NCBI RefSeq assembly: GCF_003752175.1
Contig: NZ_RJVF01000009.1
Span: forward strand, 806,001 to 870,000
DNA: 64,000 nt
Reading direction: 5' to 3'
Source: Comamonas sp. BIGb0124
GTDB lineage: Bacteria; Pseudomonadota; Gammaproteobacteria; Burkholderiales; Burkholderiaceae_C
Shown piece by piece: positions 25,130-33,815 of the stretch. The notes under the pieces were generated by a model, which saw nothing but the letters and a program-made list of their open reading frames with translations, made no database searches and was not told the DNA's origin. The position numbers were made by a program, and so were the translations under genes. The stretch's first letter is position 1. Each line of letters begins with the position of its first letter.

Positions 25130-26143
25130 TCAGGCCGATTGCCTCAGGATCAGCCGGCCACGCAGGGCCAGCGAAGCCGGCTCGCGTTGGCCCAGGATCA
25201 TCTCGACCAGCACCCGGACCATTTCCCGCATGGGTTGCTCGTAGGTGGTCAGTCCGAACGAGGCCAGCCGGCCCAGCTCGATGCCGTCGTAGCCCACGAT
25301 GGCCAATTGCCCCGGCACCTGCAGGCCGAATTCGTGACGGGCGACATCGATGGCCCCCAGCGCCAGGACATCGTTCTCGCACACCAGCGCGTCGATGCGC
25401 TCGGCCTCGGGGGTCGACCGAAGGTAATGCCTCAGGGCCTTCTGTGCCGCATCCAGTGAATACTGACCCGAGGGTATCTCGACGATGTTGTCGATACCCC
25501 GTTTCAGCCAGTGGCTGGCATGGTATTGCTGTCGGCCCACCTGCGTCAAAAGGGGCTTCGGGCCCGACATGAAACCGGGCCGCCGATAGCCCTTGCCAGC
25601 CAGGTGGGCGACGATCTCGCCCATGGAGGGTTCGACATCGCAGGACACCGACGGCACGCCGTCGATGGTGCTTTCGCGCGCCAGGACATACAGCGGCGGA
25701 CTGTCGTCGCGCTGGGTCTGTTGCAAGGTGCTGGCGCGAAACCCCGAGCCGAACATCACGACGGCGTCGACCTGGCGCTGGTCGGCCGTCAGAAAGGCAT
25801 GCGTATCGTCGAAGGCCTCGCCGATGTGGATGAGCATGGCCATCAGGTTGTTGGCCTGCAATTCGGCCGTCAGCATCTCCAGGGCCAGCAGCTTGTGAGG
25901 GTTGGCGAAGTCGTCGACCATCACGGCGACCTGGTGGGTTCTTTTGGTCGACAGGCTGCGCGCCAGCAGATTGGGCCGGTAGCCCAGGCGCTGGGCCACT
26001 GCCATGACGCTCTCGCGGCTGTGCGGCGAAATCGACGCGCCGGCCGTGAAGGCCCGAGCCACCGTCCATTTGGAAACGCCGGCTTCGCGTGCGACGTCGC
26101 TGGCGGTGGCTTTGCGCGGAGGGGTGGACGTGTGAGTCTTCAC
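25130..26143 (-). CDS. LacI family transcriptional regulator
   Basis: 337 residues. The N-terminal LacI helix-turn-helix (about 12-60; ATASDVAREAGVSKWTVARAF then SPHSRESVMAVAQRLGYRPN) and hinge LARSLSTKRT lead into a periplasmic-binding-protein-like sugar domain (HQVAVMVDDFANPH to the C-terminus). Start: the GTG at 26143 gives the normal spacing before the HTH; the frame stays open to 26425 but the extra residues are unlike any regulator. Divergent from the membrane quinoprotein dehydrogenase across 475 bp, which makes that gene its probable target. Confidence 0.9.
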   Translation of the reverse strand: MKTHTSTPPRKATASDVAREAGVSKWTVARAFTAGASISPHSRESVMAVAQRLGYRPNLLARSLSTKRTHQVAVMVDDFANPHKLLALEMLTAELQANNLMAMLIHIGEAFDDTHAFLTADQRQVDAVVMFGSGFRASTLQQTQRDDSPPLYVLARESTIDGVPSVSCDVEPSMGEIVAHLAGKGYRRPGFMSGPKPLLTQVGRQQYHASHWLKRGIDNIVEIPSGQYSLDAAQKALRHYLRSTPEAERIDALVCENDVLALGAIDVARHEFGLQVPGQLAIVGYDGIELGRLASFGLTTYEQPMREMVRVLVEMILGQREPASLALRGRLILRQSA

Positions 26144-26618
26144 GGTGGAGATTGTCTCGGAATCTTTGTTGTGGGGCCCCAGGTGGACCGATGTGCGGCC
26201 CAGCCCTGTCGCATCGTGCATGCCGTCAGGGGGGCACGCCGCCGGTTTCTTGCCGACTCGGGCCAGTGTGCGCTGCATTGTGCCAGCAGCCCGATCCGTG
26301 GGCTCTGGCTCAGGACCTCGTCGCGATCCGAAGGATGGGCCGGCGCCGCATCGTTGAATGCGTATTTCTGATGTTTCAGTAATATTTGAAATATACGAGT
26401 AAAAAATTATAGCAAAACCGGTCAAAATTCATATCGGAAATAACGTCAGTGGCAGTGGGTCTTAAAGGGGGCGAAGAAAACTTGTCCAAATCGAGATGCA
26501 TACTGCGCCCCGAGATTGCATCCGGGTGCAAAACACCTGGCTGTCATCGAGATGGCGGTTATGGCGTGGGAATCGAGGTTCCGGCGCAGCCGTGCCTAAA
26601 ACACTTTGGAGGTTGTTG
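26144..26618. other. 475-bp intergenic region between the LacI regulator and the quinoprotein gene
   Basis: No gene is supported here. Most of it is GC-rich, but 26360-26450 is strikingly AT-rich for this genome and holds the promoter described at 26386. The long leader (about 200 nt from that promoter to the ATG) contains no riboswitch that I recognise. Confidence 0.6.
26386..26427 (+). promoter_or_regulatory. candidate promoter and LacI operator for the membrane quinoprotein
   Basis: TTGAAA (26386-26391) and TATAGC (26408-26413) are spaced by 16 bp in an AT-rich island. Directly downstream, over the expected start of transcription, lies AAAACCGGTCAAAA (26414-26427), with the ACCGGT core seen in several LacI-family operators. 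The dyad is only six bases long, so the operator call is weak. Confidence 0.4.
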
Positions 26619-29003
26619 ATGAGAGGTTTTTCCTCGACTGTGCTCGCCGTTGTCGGCGGCATTCTGGCCCTGTTGGGCCTGGGGCTGGCAGGCGGTGGCG
26701 CCTACCTGCTCACGCTGGGTGGCTCGTGGTTCTATCTGCCGGCCGGCCTGGCCCTCGTCGGCGTGGGTTATGGCCTGTTCAAGCGCCGGGCGTTCGCCTT
26801 GCCGCTGGCGCTGGCGCTGCTGGCCGTGAGCGGGATCTGGTCCTTCTGGGAAGTCGGCAGCGACTTCTGGCAGTTGGTGCCGCGTCTGGTGACGTTCATC
26901 GTGGTGGCGCTGGTCGCCGCTGCCGGTGCCCCCTGGCTGCTCAAAGCCGACGGCCAGGCTGCGCTGCGTTGCAAGCCCGCCGGCGGTCTCGCCGTGGTGC
27001 TGGCCCTGGTGGTGGTCGGCATCTTTGTCGGCATGTTCCAGCCGCATCCCACGGTGGTGGCCGACAGCGATGCCGCCGCGCCGGTGCTCGATGCGCAGGC
27101 GGGTGCTGCCGACGGCGACGACTGGACGGCCTATGGCCGCAACACCCATGGCGATCGTTTTGGGCAGTTCGACCAGATCAACAAGGCCAACGTCAAGGAC
27201 CTGAAGGTGGCGTGGACCTTCCGCACCGGCGATCTCGCGGTCGACGGCAAGGAGTACCAGGGCACGCCCTTGAAGATCGACGACACGCTGTACGTGTGCA
27301 CGCCGAGCAACCAGGTGTTCGCACTGGATGCGCAGACGGGCGAAAAGAAATGGTCGTACGACCCGCAGGTCAAGAACACCTTCGCCAATGCGCATTGGAA
27401 ACGTTGCCGGGGCCTGGGCTACTTTGCCGAGCCCGAATCGCAGGCCACGGCCGTGGCCGGTGCCGATCAACAGGCCGCCGCCTGCCGCAAGCGCCTCGTG
27501 ATGACCACGGTGGACGCCCGCCTGATCGCGCTCGATGCCGCGACCGGCCAACCGTGTGCAGGTTTCGGCGACAACGGGTCTTACGATCTGCTGAAGAACC
27601 TGGGCCACGGTGCCGAAGATTCGTATTACCTGACGTCGGCGCCGCTGGTGGCCGGCGATGTCGTCGTGATCGGCGGCAAGCTCAACGACAACCTGCGTGT
27701 GGGCGAGGCATCGGGCGTGGTGCGCGGCTTCGACGTGCGGACCGGCCAACTGCTGTGGGCCTGGGATCCGGCACGTCCGAAGGACAGCACGCCGCTGCCC
27801 GAGGGCGAGCTCTATGCGCCCGAGTCGCCCAATTTCTGGGGCACGGCTTCGTACGATCCCAAGCTGGGCCTGGCCTACATTCCCACCGGCAACCAGACGC
27901 CCGACTTCTGGGCCGGCAACCGCCATGCCTACTCGGACGAGTACAACGATGCCATCGTCGCCATCGACGTCAAGACCGGCGTCGACAAGTGGCACTTCCG
28001 CACGGCCAATCGCGATCAGTTCGACTACGACGTCTCGGCCCAGCCCATCCTGTACGACCTGCCCAACAAGGAAGGCGGGACCACGCCCGTGGTGATCGGC
28101 CTGACCAAGCGCGGCCAGATCTTCGTGCTGGACCGCCGCGACGGCACACCGGTGTTCGACGTCGAGCAGCGTGCGGTCTCGACCGACGCGGTCGAAGGCA
28201 TGAACCCCGCACCCACGCAGCCGTACTCGGCCCTGTCCGTGGGCACCGAGCGCTTCAAGGAGTCCGACATGTGGGGCGCGTCGATCTTCGATCAGCTCTA
28301 CTGCCGCATCCAGTTCAAGGAAATGCGCTGGGAAGGCGAGTTCACGCCTCTGGCCGAAGGCCAGCGCACGCTGATCTATCCGGGCTACTACGGTGGTTTC
28401 AACTGGGGCGGCGGCGCAGTCGATGCGTCCACCGGAACGCTGATCGTCAACGACATCCGCATGGCGCAATGGGGCCGTTTCATCAAGCAGGACGAAGCCA
28501 AGCGCATCGGGCTGACACCGAGCACCGAAGGCGAGTACTCCGAGCAGGTCGGCACACCCTGGGGCGTGGAGCGTTCGATGTTTGTCTCCCCGCTGGGCGT
28601 GCCGTGCTTCAAGCCGCCGTTCGGCAGCATGACGGCCATCGACCTGACCACCGGCAAGACCAAGTGGCAGGTGCCGATGGGCTCGATCGAAGACGCGCCT
28701 GTGCGCGGCATCGTGCCGGGCGTGCACATCCCGCTGGGCATGCCCACCATGGGCGGTCCGCTGGTGACGAAGGGGGGTCTGACCTTCTTCCACGGCACCC
28801 TGGACTACTACCTGCGTGCGCTGGACAACGACACCGGCCGCGAACTGTGGCGCGGACGTCTGCCGGTCGGTGGCCAGGGCGCGCCCATGACCTACATGGG
28901 CAAGGACGGCAAGCAGTACGTCGTCGTCACCGTGGGCGGTGCGACACGCACCGGCACCAACGACAACCGCGGCGACTACATCATCGCCTACGCGCTGCCC
29001 TGA
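26619..29003 (+). CDS. membrane-bound PQQ-dependent dehydrogenase, glucose/quinate/shikimate family
   Basis: 794 residues. Five N-terminal membrane helices (about 8-140) anchor an eight-bladed periplasmic PQQ propeller. The arrangement is that of Gcd and QuiA, which oxidise glucose, quinate or shikimate and pass electrons to ubiquinone. Family blocks are DDWTAYGRNTHGDRFGQFDQI, DTLYVCTPSNQVFALDAQTG, AHWKRCRGLGYF, FDYDVSAQPILYDLP, GMPTMGGPLVTKGGLTFFHGTLD and RTGTNDNRGDYIIAYALP. GGAGG stands six bases before ATG 26619. No PQQ biosynthesis genes lie in the window. Sequence alone does not choose between glucose and quinate as substrate. Confidence 0.93.
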   Translation: MRGFSSTVLAVVGGILALLGLGLAGGGAYLLTLGGSWFYLPAGLALVGVGYGLFKRRAFALPLALALLAVSGIWSFWEVGSDFWQLVPRLVTFIVVALVAAAGAPWLLKADGQAALRCKPAGGLAVVLALVVVGIFVGMFQPHPTVVADSDAAAPVLDAQAGAADGDDWTAYGRNTHGDRFGQFDQINKANVKDLKVAWTFRTGDLAVDGKEYQGTPLKIDDTLYVCTPSNQVFALDAQTGEKKWSYDPQVKNTFANAHWKRCRGLGYFAEPESQATAVAGADQQAAACRKRLVMTTVDARLIALDAATGQPCAGFGDNGSYDLLKNLGHGAEDSYYLTSAPLVAGDVVVIGGKLNDNLRVGEASGVVRGFDVRTGQLLWAWDPARPKDSTPLPEGELYAPESPNFWGTASYDPKLGLAYIPTGNQTPDFWAGNRHAYSDEYNDAIVAIDVKTGVDKWHFRTANRDQFDYDVSAQPILYDLPNKEGGTTPVVIGLTKRGQIFVLDRRDGTPVFDVEQRAVSTDAVEGMNPAPTQPYSALSVGTERFKESDMWGASIFDQLYCRIQFKEMRWEGEFTPLAEGQRTLIYPGYYGGFNWGGGAVDASTGTLIVNDIRMAQWGRFIKQDEAKRIGLTPSTEGEYSEQVGTPWGVERSMFVSPLGVPCFKPPFGSMTAIDLTTGKTKWQVPMGSIEDAPVRGIVPGVHIPLGMPTMGGPLVTKGGLTFFHGTLDYYLRALDNDTGRELWRGRLPVGGQGAPMTYMGKDGKQYVVVTVGGATRTGTNDNRGDYIIAYALP

Positions 29004-29215
29004 GGCGCGTTCGTCGGGGTCCGGCCGTTCCTCTGTGATCGGCACGGTGCCCCGGCGGGCGGGTAGGCGGCGCGATCGACCGCCTGTGGATGGGCCGGTC
29101 GTGCCGACAGGCTCTTTCCCCGCCGACTTGTGCGCATCACCGCACCGCCGTTCCAGGCCCTGAACGTTTCTGTTGCAGGGGGTGGAGCGGCGGTGCGTTT
29201 TTTTGCTTTCAGGTG

Positions 29216-30139
29216 TCAGTCCGGCAGCGACTCGATCGGCGAGAAGAACTGCTTGTCGGCATACACGGCCTGCGCGACTTCGATGAACGCCTGCACGCCG
29301 GCGGCCTGGGCCGTGTCGGTGTACGAAATGAAACACTGCGCCATGGGCAGCGGCGGATCGGCCTCCAGGATGCGCACCTCGCCCGACTCCACATAAGGGC
29401 GCAGCAGCGCATACGGCAGCACCGCGATGGCATGTCCGTGGCGCACCAGATCGAGCATGAGAGCCAGCGAGTTGCACGAATGAAACGTGCGAAACGCGTG
29501 GCCACCGGTGCGCAGCCAGTCGTCCACCAGGCTGTGCAGGGTGGTCGGCGCCTTGTGGGTGACGATGGGAAGGTCTGCCAGCATGGCCGGCTGCACCCGG
29601 CCTGCGGGAAAGCCGCTGGTCTGCCCCGCGACCCAGCAGAAGCGAATGGCGCCCATGGGCTTGCGTGTCACGTGGGCACTGGTGGTGCCGCCGCTGTGCA
29701 GGGCCACATCCAATTCGCGTTTTTCGACTTTTTCAGACAGCACCTTGCCGACATCGACCGTGAGTTCGATGCGCAGGTCGGGGTGTCTGGCCTTCAGCCG
29801 GGTGAGTGTCTCTGCCATGCCGACGGTGGCCGACGACTCGTCGGCGCCCAGGCGCAGCACGCCCCGCAGCGGCGATGCGCCCCTGCCCAGCAGTTCCAGA
29901 TCCTGGCCCGCGCCCAATACACGCTCGGCGTAGGCCAGTGCATTGATGCCCTCGGCCGTGAGTTCGATGCGTTGCTGGCTGCGCCGGAACAGCGCCAGGC
30001 CCAGCGTGCCTTCGAGTTCGCGGATCCGCGTGGACACGGCCGGCTGCGTCAGGCTGAGGTGATCGGCTGCGGCATGTGCCGTGCCCAGCTTGGCTGTCCA
30101 GTAGAACGCTTCGAGCTGGCGCAGAGTGAATCGGAGCAT
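29216..30139 (-). CDS. LysR family transcriptional regulator
   Basis: 307 residues. The N-terminal winged HTH (about 1-60; FTLRQLEAFYWTAKLGTAHA, then LSLTQPAVSTRIRELEGTLG) is followed by a LysR effector domain. ATG 30139 (MLRFTLRQL) is preferred over a start six codons upstream because LysR proteins begin there. Divergent from the RraA-like gene across 103 bp containing a candidate LysR box, so it probably controls the RraA-amidase pair in response to a pathway acid. Confidence 0.93.
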   Translation of the reverse strand: MLRFTLRQLEAFYWTAKLGTAHAAADHLSLTQPAVSTRIRELEGTLGLALFRRSQQRIELTAEGINALAYAERVLGAGQDLELLGRGASPLRGVLRLGADESSATVGMAETLTRLKARHPDLRIELTVDVGKVLSEKVEKRELDVALHSGGTTSAHVTRKPMGAIRFCWVAGQTSGFPAGRVQPAMLADLPIVTHKAPTTLHSLVDDWLRTGGHAFRTFHSCNSLALMLDLVRHGHAIAVLPYALLRPYVESGEVRILEADPPLPMAQCFISYTDTAQAAGVQAFIEVAQAVYADKQFFSPIESLPD

Positions 30140-30162
30140 CGCAAAAAAATTAATCAAGTATG

Positions 30163-30206
30163 GTCGAAATTACTGACTTGGCGATGTGCGGCGCTGTCCG
30201 TAGATT
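30163..30206 (+). promoter_or_regulatory. candidate LysR box and promoter for the RraA-amidase operon
   Basis: GTCGAAATTACTGAC (30163-30177) contains the T-N11-A dyad typical of LysR sites and is nested inside CAAGT/ACTTG (30155-30159 and 30176-30180). It abuts a promoter-like pair, TTGGCG (30178-30183) and TAGATT (30201-30206), with 17-bp spacing. This is the expected layout for LysR activation. Confidence 0.45.
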
Positions 30207-30242
30207 GGCACGTGTCAACGCCTTTTGTTTTGGAGTCTAGCG

Positions 30243-30911
30243 ATGTTTGTCCTCAATCCCCTGCCGCCCGCCATTGCGCCCGACGATCTCGATCTGCTGG
30301 TGCAGGCCGAACCGGCCGTGATCGGCCATTTCCGATTCACCGGTTTCATGGACATCGGCATCCGGGCCCATTTCCAGGATAGACGCATTGCCGGAACGGC
30401 CATCACCGTGCGCATGCCCGGCATGGACGGCTCGATCGTGCACTACGCCATCGGGCAGGCGCGTGCCGGCGATGTGCTGGTGATCGACCGCTGCGGCGAC
30501 CGGGCGATTGCCTCGCTCGGCGGCGCAGTGGCCTACGCAGCGCGCTGCGCCGGCGTGGCGGGCATCATCGTCGATGGCGCCGTGACCGACCTCGGCGAAC
30601 TGCGCGAATACGGCGTGCCGGTGTGGTCGCGGGGCGTCTCGGCCGTGACGGTCAAGACGCTGGGGCTGGGCGGCGAGTTCTGCGTGCCCGTCAGTTGCGG
30701 CGGCGTGGCCGTCAACCCCGGCGATGCCGTGCTGGCCGACGAGAACGGTCTGCTGGTCATGCCGCGCGCCGACATCCAGGCCTCGGCCCGGCGTGCCCTG
30801 CAGATGCAGCACGACGAGAAGACCACCCTGGCCCGCCTGCGCGCGGGCGAGAAGTATCCCGACATCATGGGCACGACGGCCGTCATCCAGAAAGCGATGG
30901 AGGCCCGATGA
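30243..30911 (+). CDS. RraA-like protein / HMG-CHA aldolase family
   Basis: 222 residues of the RraA/MenG-like fold that includes 4-hydroxy-4-methyl-2-oxoglutarate and 4-carboxy-4-hydroxy-2-oxoadipate aldolases. Key parts are GTAITVRMPGMD, GDVLVIDRCGDRAIASLGG, the metal/substrate loop GIIVDGAVTDLGELREYGVPVWSRG, and GGVAVNPGDAVLADENG. The R-D pair at IDRCGD and VDGAVTD is retained. Its stop overlaps the amidase start by four bases, so they are co-translated. A metabolic lyase role fits the operon better than RNase E inhibition. Confidence 0.85.
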   Translation: MFVLNPLPPAIAPDDLDLLVQAEPAVIGHFRFTGFMDIGIRAHFQDRRIAGTAITVRMPGMDGSIVHYAIGQARAGDVLVIDRCGDRAIASLGGAVAYAARCAGVAGIIVDGAVTDLGELREYGVPVWSRGVSAVTVKTLGLGGEFCVPVSCGGVAVNPGDAVLADENGLLVMPRADIQASARRALQMQHDEKTTLARLRAGEKYPDIMGTTAVIQKAMEAR

Positions 30912-32320
30912 ACGCCGCCGCCCCTTGTTCGAGCCCCGCGCCGTGGCCCAGCCTGGCCGAGCACGCAGCCGACTATCGCCAAGGGCGTACCAGCGCGCTG
31001 GCCACCACCCAGGAATGCCTGCGGCGCATCCGGGCACTGGATCCGCACCTGGGCGCATTCGTCGAGGTCTATGAAGACGAGGCCCTGGCGGCCGCCGAAG
31101 CCGCCGATGCGATGCTGCAGGCCGGACACTGGCTGGGACCGCTGCACGGCGTGCCCGTTGCCATCAAGGATCTGGTCGATATCGCCGGCAAGGCCACGAC
31201 CTGGGGCTGCGCTTTCCGGCGCGAAGCGCTTGCGGACGTGTCGGCGCCGCTGGTGCACACGCTGCTGGCCGCAGGTGCCATCATCGTCGGCAAGACCCAC
31301 CTGGTGCAATTTGCCCTCGGGGCCTGGGGGCTCAACGAGTTCATGGGCACACCGCGCAATCCCTGGGGTGGCGCGCAGCACCTGAGCCCGGGCGGATCGA
31401 GCAGCGGTTCGGCCGTGGCGGTGGCTGCCGGCATGGTGCCGCTGGCCATCGGCACCGATACCGGCGGTTCGGTCCGTGTGCCCGCAGCGCTGTGCGGCAT
31501 CACCGGCCACAAGCCCACGTGGGGCCTGGTCGATGCACGCGGGGTCGCTGCCCTGAGCCCGACGCTCGACAGCGTGGGGGTCTTTGCCACGCGTGCCATC
31601 GATGCCCTGGCCCTGATGCAGGTGCTGGCCGAAGGGCAGGCGCTGGGCCGGCCGGGCAGTGCACCCGCCGCACCGCAAGGCGACCCCCTGCAGCCTTTTG
31701 CCGGTTTGCGCATGGGCTGCCTGGGTGCTGCCGATCTGCAGGGCGTGGCTCCCGACGTGCTGGATGCCTATGCGTCTGCATTGACGGTCTTCGAACAGGC
31801 GGGTGCCCAGGTGGTCGAGACCGCCTTGCCCACCACGTTCGAGGATTTTGCCGAGACCGCCAGCCGCATCATGCTGGCCGAAGGCGCCTTGCTCTATGGC
31901 GACCTGGCGCGCGACGAGAGCCTGCCGATCGACCGCACCGTGCGCCCGCGCCTGCTGGCGGGCACCGAGCTGCCGGCCACGGCCTATCTGCAGGCACGGC
32001 GTCATCAGGCTTTTCTGAAGGATCGGTTTGCCGCGCAATGCGATCGCCTGGATGTGCTGCTCACGCCCGCCGCACCGACGACGGCCCAGTCGCTGCAGAC
32101 GCTCGATCCCGCACAGGCGCCGATCCGCTACACCCGCATCTTCAATCTGCTCCAGCGCTGCGGCGTGTCGGTGCCGGCAGGCCTCGATCGCCAGGGTTTG
32201 CCCATGGGACTGCAGATCGCGGGCATGCGCCGTGGCGACGCAGACGTGCTTCGCATCGCCGCCGAGTTCCAGAAACTCACGCCTTTTCATGAGGCGCGCT
32301 GGCCGGCCTGGGAGACTTGA
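30908..32320 (+). CDS. amidase, amidase-signature family
   Basis: 470-residue hydrolase with the complete Ser-cisSer-Lys triad: Lys87 (AIKDLVD), Ser164 (SPGGSSSGSA) and Ser188 (GTDTGGSVRVP), at the spacing known from fatty-acid amide hydrolase. It overlaps the RraA-like gene (ATGA) and ends just before a strong terminator. The last third (LLTPAAPTTA, PAGLDRQGLPMGLQI) is also typical. The substrate is an amide or half-amide of a dicarboxylic acid, judged only by the neighbouring aldolase-type and carboxylate-receptor genes. Confidence 0.93.
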   Translation: MNAAAPCSSPAPWPSLAEHAADYRQGRTSALATTQECLRRIRALDPHLGAFVEVYEDEALAAAEAADAMLQAGHWLGPLHGVPVAIKDLVDIAGKATTWGCAFRREALADVSAPLVHTLLAAGAIIVGKTHLVQFALGAWGLNEFMGTPRNPWGGAQHLSPGGSSSGSAVAVAAGMVPLAIGTDTGGSVRVPAALCGITGHKPTWGLVDARGVAALSPTLDSVGVFATRAIDALALMQVLAEGQALGRPGSAPAAPQGDPLQPFAGLRMGCLGAADLQGVAPDVLDAYASALTVFEQAGAQVVETALPTTFEDFAETASRIMLAEGALLYGDLARDESLPIDRTVRPRLLAGTELPATAYLQARRHQAFLKDRFAAQCDRLDVLLTPAAPTTAQSLQTLDPAQAPIRYTRIFNLLQRCGVSVPAGLDRQGLPMGLQIAGMRRGDADVLRIAAEFQKLTPFHEARWPAWET

Positions 32321-32678
32321 ACCGCACCGCGTGCAGACGTCGTCCGCCCTCTCGACTGTCCTGACCACGGCCTTGCGCCGTGGTCTTTTTTTTGGACACC
32401 GGCACCGGGTTCGCTCCGCAACTTGGTGCGCCCGCCGAACCACATCGGGGCAGGGTCGTGAACATGCACCGAATGGGCGATCGAGGCAGGTGGACTGGGC
32501 TTCGGTCTCGACGAAACCCGCGGAGAAACGGGCGGAATTTATCAACCGGCAAAAAAATCCATGTCGGGCCTTGGCACGGATGCTGCGCCTTCGCAGGGGA
32601 GCGGAGCCGGGACGATTCCGGGCGTTGACGAAGTCCTGGAGCCGCGTTCATTTCATTCTTCTGCGCGCGAGGCTTTTC
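32321..32678. other. 358-bp intergenic region after the amidase
   Basis: The first part holds the terminator at 32363. The remaining 285 bp show no convincing gene on either strand. No clear promoter stands out ahead of the Bug receptor gene, although it must have one after the terminator. Confidence 0.6.
32363..32393 (+). terminator. rho-independent terminator of the RraA-amidase operon
   Basis: GACCACGG (32363-32370) and CCGTGGTC (32378-32385) form a perfect 8-bp stem with a seven-base loop, followed by eight T. A textbook intrinsic terminator, 42 bp past the amidase stop. Confidence 0.92.
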
Positions 32679-33641
32679 ATGTCTGCATTCCGTTATCTGC
32701 TGGCTTTCTGTGTTTTCTGCGTCTGCCCCACGCTGTCCTGGTCGCAGGACTATCCTGTCAAACCCATCCGCCTGGTCGTGCCGTTTCCGCCCGGTGGCAG
32801 CGTCGACATGACCGCCCGCATGGTCGGCCAGATGTTGACCGACAAGCTGGGCCAGCCCGTCCTGATCGAGAACCGATCGGGTGCCTCGGGCAATATCGGC
32901 ATGGATTTCGTCGCCAAATCGGCTCCCGACGGCTACACGCTGCTGATGGCCCCGGCCGCGCTGTCGGCCAACGGCCATCTCTACAGAAAGATCGCGTTCG
33001 ACCCCCGGACCGCTTTCGCCCCGATCACCCGTGTGGCCGACCAGCCCAATGTGCTCATCGTCAATCCCAGGCTGGGGGTGAAGTCGGTCGAGGAACTCAT
33101 CGCCCTGGCCCGCCAGAAGCCCGGTGAGCTGACCTACGGTTCGGCAGGGCCGGGCAGCGCGCAGCACATTGCCGCCGAGGTCTTCACCGCGCAGGCCGGC
33201 GTGAAGATGCTGCATGTCCCCTACAAGGGCGGCGCACCCGCACTGGCGGATCTGGTGGGCGGACAGATCGATCTGATGTTCGAGACCTCGCCGACGGCCG
33301 TGCCTTTCGTGCAGTCAAAAAAACTCGTGGCGCTGGGCGTGACCACTCAGCAGCGCCTGAGCAATCTGCCCGACGTGCCGGCCATCAGCGAAGCGGGCTT
33401 GCGCGGCTACGAGTCCTATGCCTGGATCGGCATGGCGGCGCCGGCCGGAACCCCGCCGGCCATCGTGCAGAAACTGAATGCGCTGGTGAGCCAGGCCATT
33501 CATGGCGAACTCAATGCCCGGCTCAAGGAGATCAGCCTCATCCCCGTCGGCGACACGACGGCCGATTACGCGTCTTTCCTTGCAAAGGACTATGCGAGTT
33601 ACGGCGTGATCGTCAAGGAGGCCAAGATCAGCCTCGACTGA
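32679..33641 (+). CDS. Bug family substrate-binding protein (TctC-like)
   Basis: Periplasmic solute receptor of the Bug family, hugely expanded in Bordetella and relatives. 320 residues with a Sec signal of about 22 residues ending SWSQ. The family signature is complete: YPVKPIRLVVPFPPGGSVDM, IENRSGASGNIGMDFVAKS, YGSAGPGSAQHIAAEVF, HVPYKGGAPALADLVGGQID and AISEAGLRGYESYAW. No TctA/TctB permease is nearby, as is common for Bug orphans. It may serve the upstream catabolic operon, but a terminator lies between. Confidence 0.93.
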   Translation: MSAFRYLLAFCVFCVCPTLSWSQDYPVKPIRLVVPFPPGGSVDMTARMVGQMLTDKLGQPVLIENRSGASGNIGMDFVAKSAPDGYTLLMAPAALSANGHLYRKIAFDPRTAFAPITRVADQPNVLIVNPRLGVKSVEELIALARQKPGELTYGSAGPGSAQHIAAEVFTAQAGVKMLHVPYKGGAPALADLVGGQIDLMFETSPTAVPFVQSKKLVALGVTTQQRLSNLPDVPAISEAGLRGYESYAWIGMAAPAGTPPAIVQKLNALVSQAIHGELNARLKEISLIPVGDTTADYASFLAKDYASYGVIVKEAKISLD

Positions 33642-33815
33642 AGCGTCCGTCCTCCGTCCCGCCGGAGGACCGCGTCCGGGGCCTTGTCCTACATCGTCTG
33701 ACCCTTGCGGAGCACGCGGCGCGCTGCCGTTTCCGAGCCCAATACACAGGCTGCCGGCTGGCTGGTCAATGCCTTGTCCGGTGAGCGGCGGTGAATGGAC
33801 ATGCAAGGAGTACGA

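Noticed and set aside
26559-29477. 972-codon open frame on the minus strand
   Set aside because: Antisense shadow of the PQQ dehydrogenase gene in high-GC DNA; its translation is low-complexity, rich in His, Arg, Gly and Gln with no domain, while the plus-strand protein matches a known family throughout.
30243-30911. RraA as regulator of RNase E activity
   Set aside because: The fold is shared, but the gene sits in a LysR-controlled operon with an amidase, which favours the metabolic lyase members of the family.
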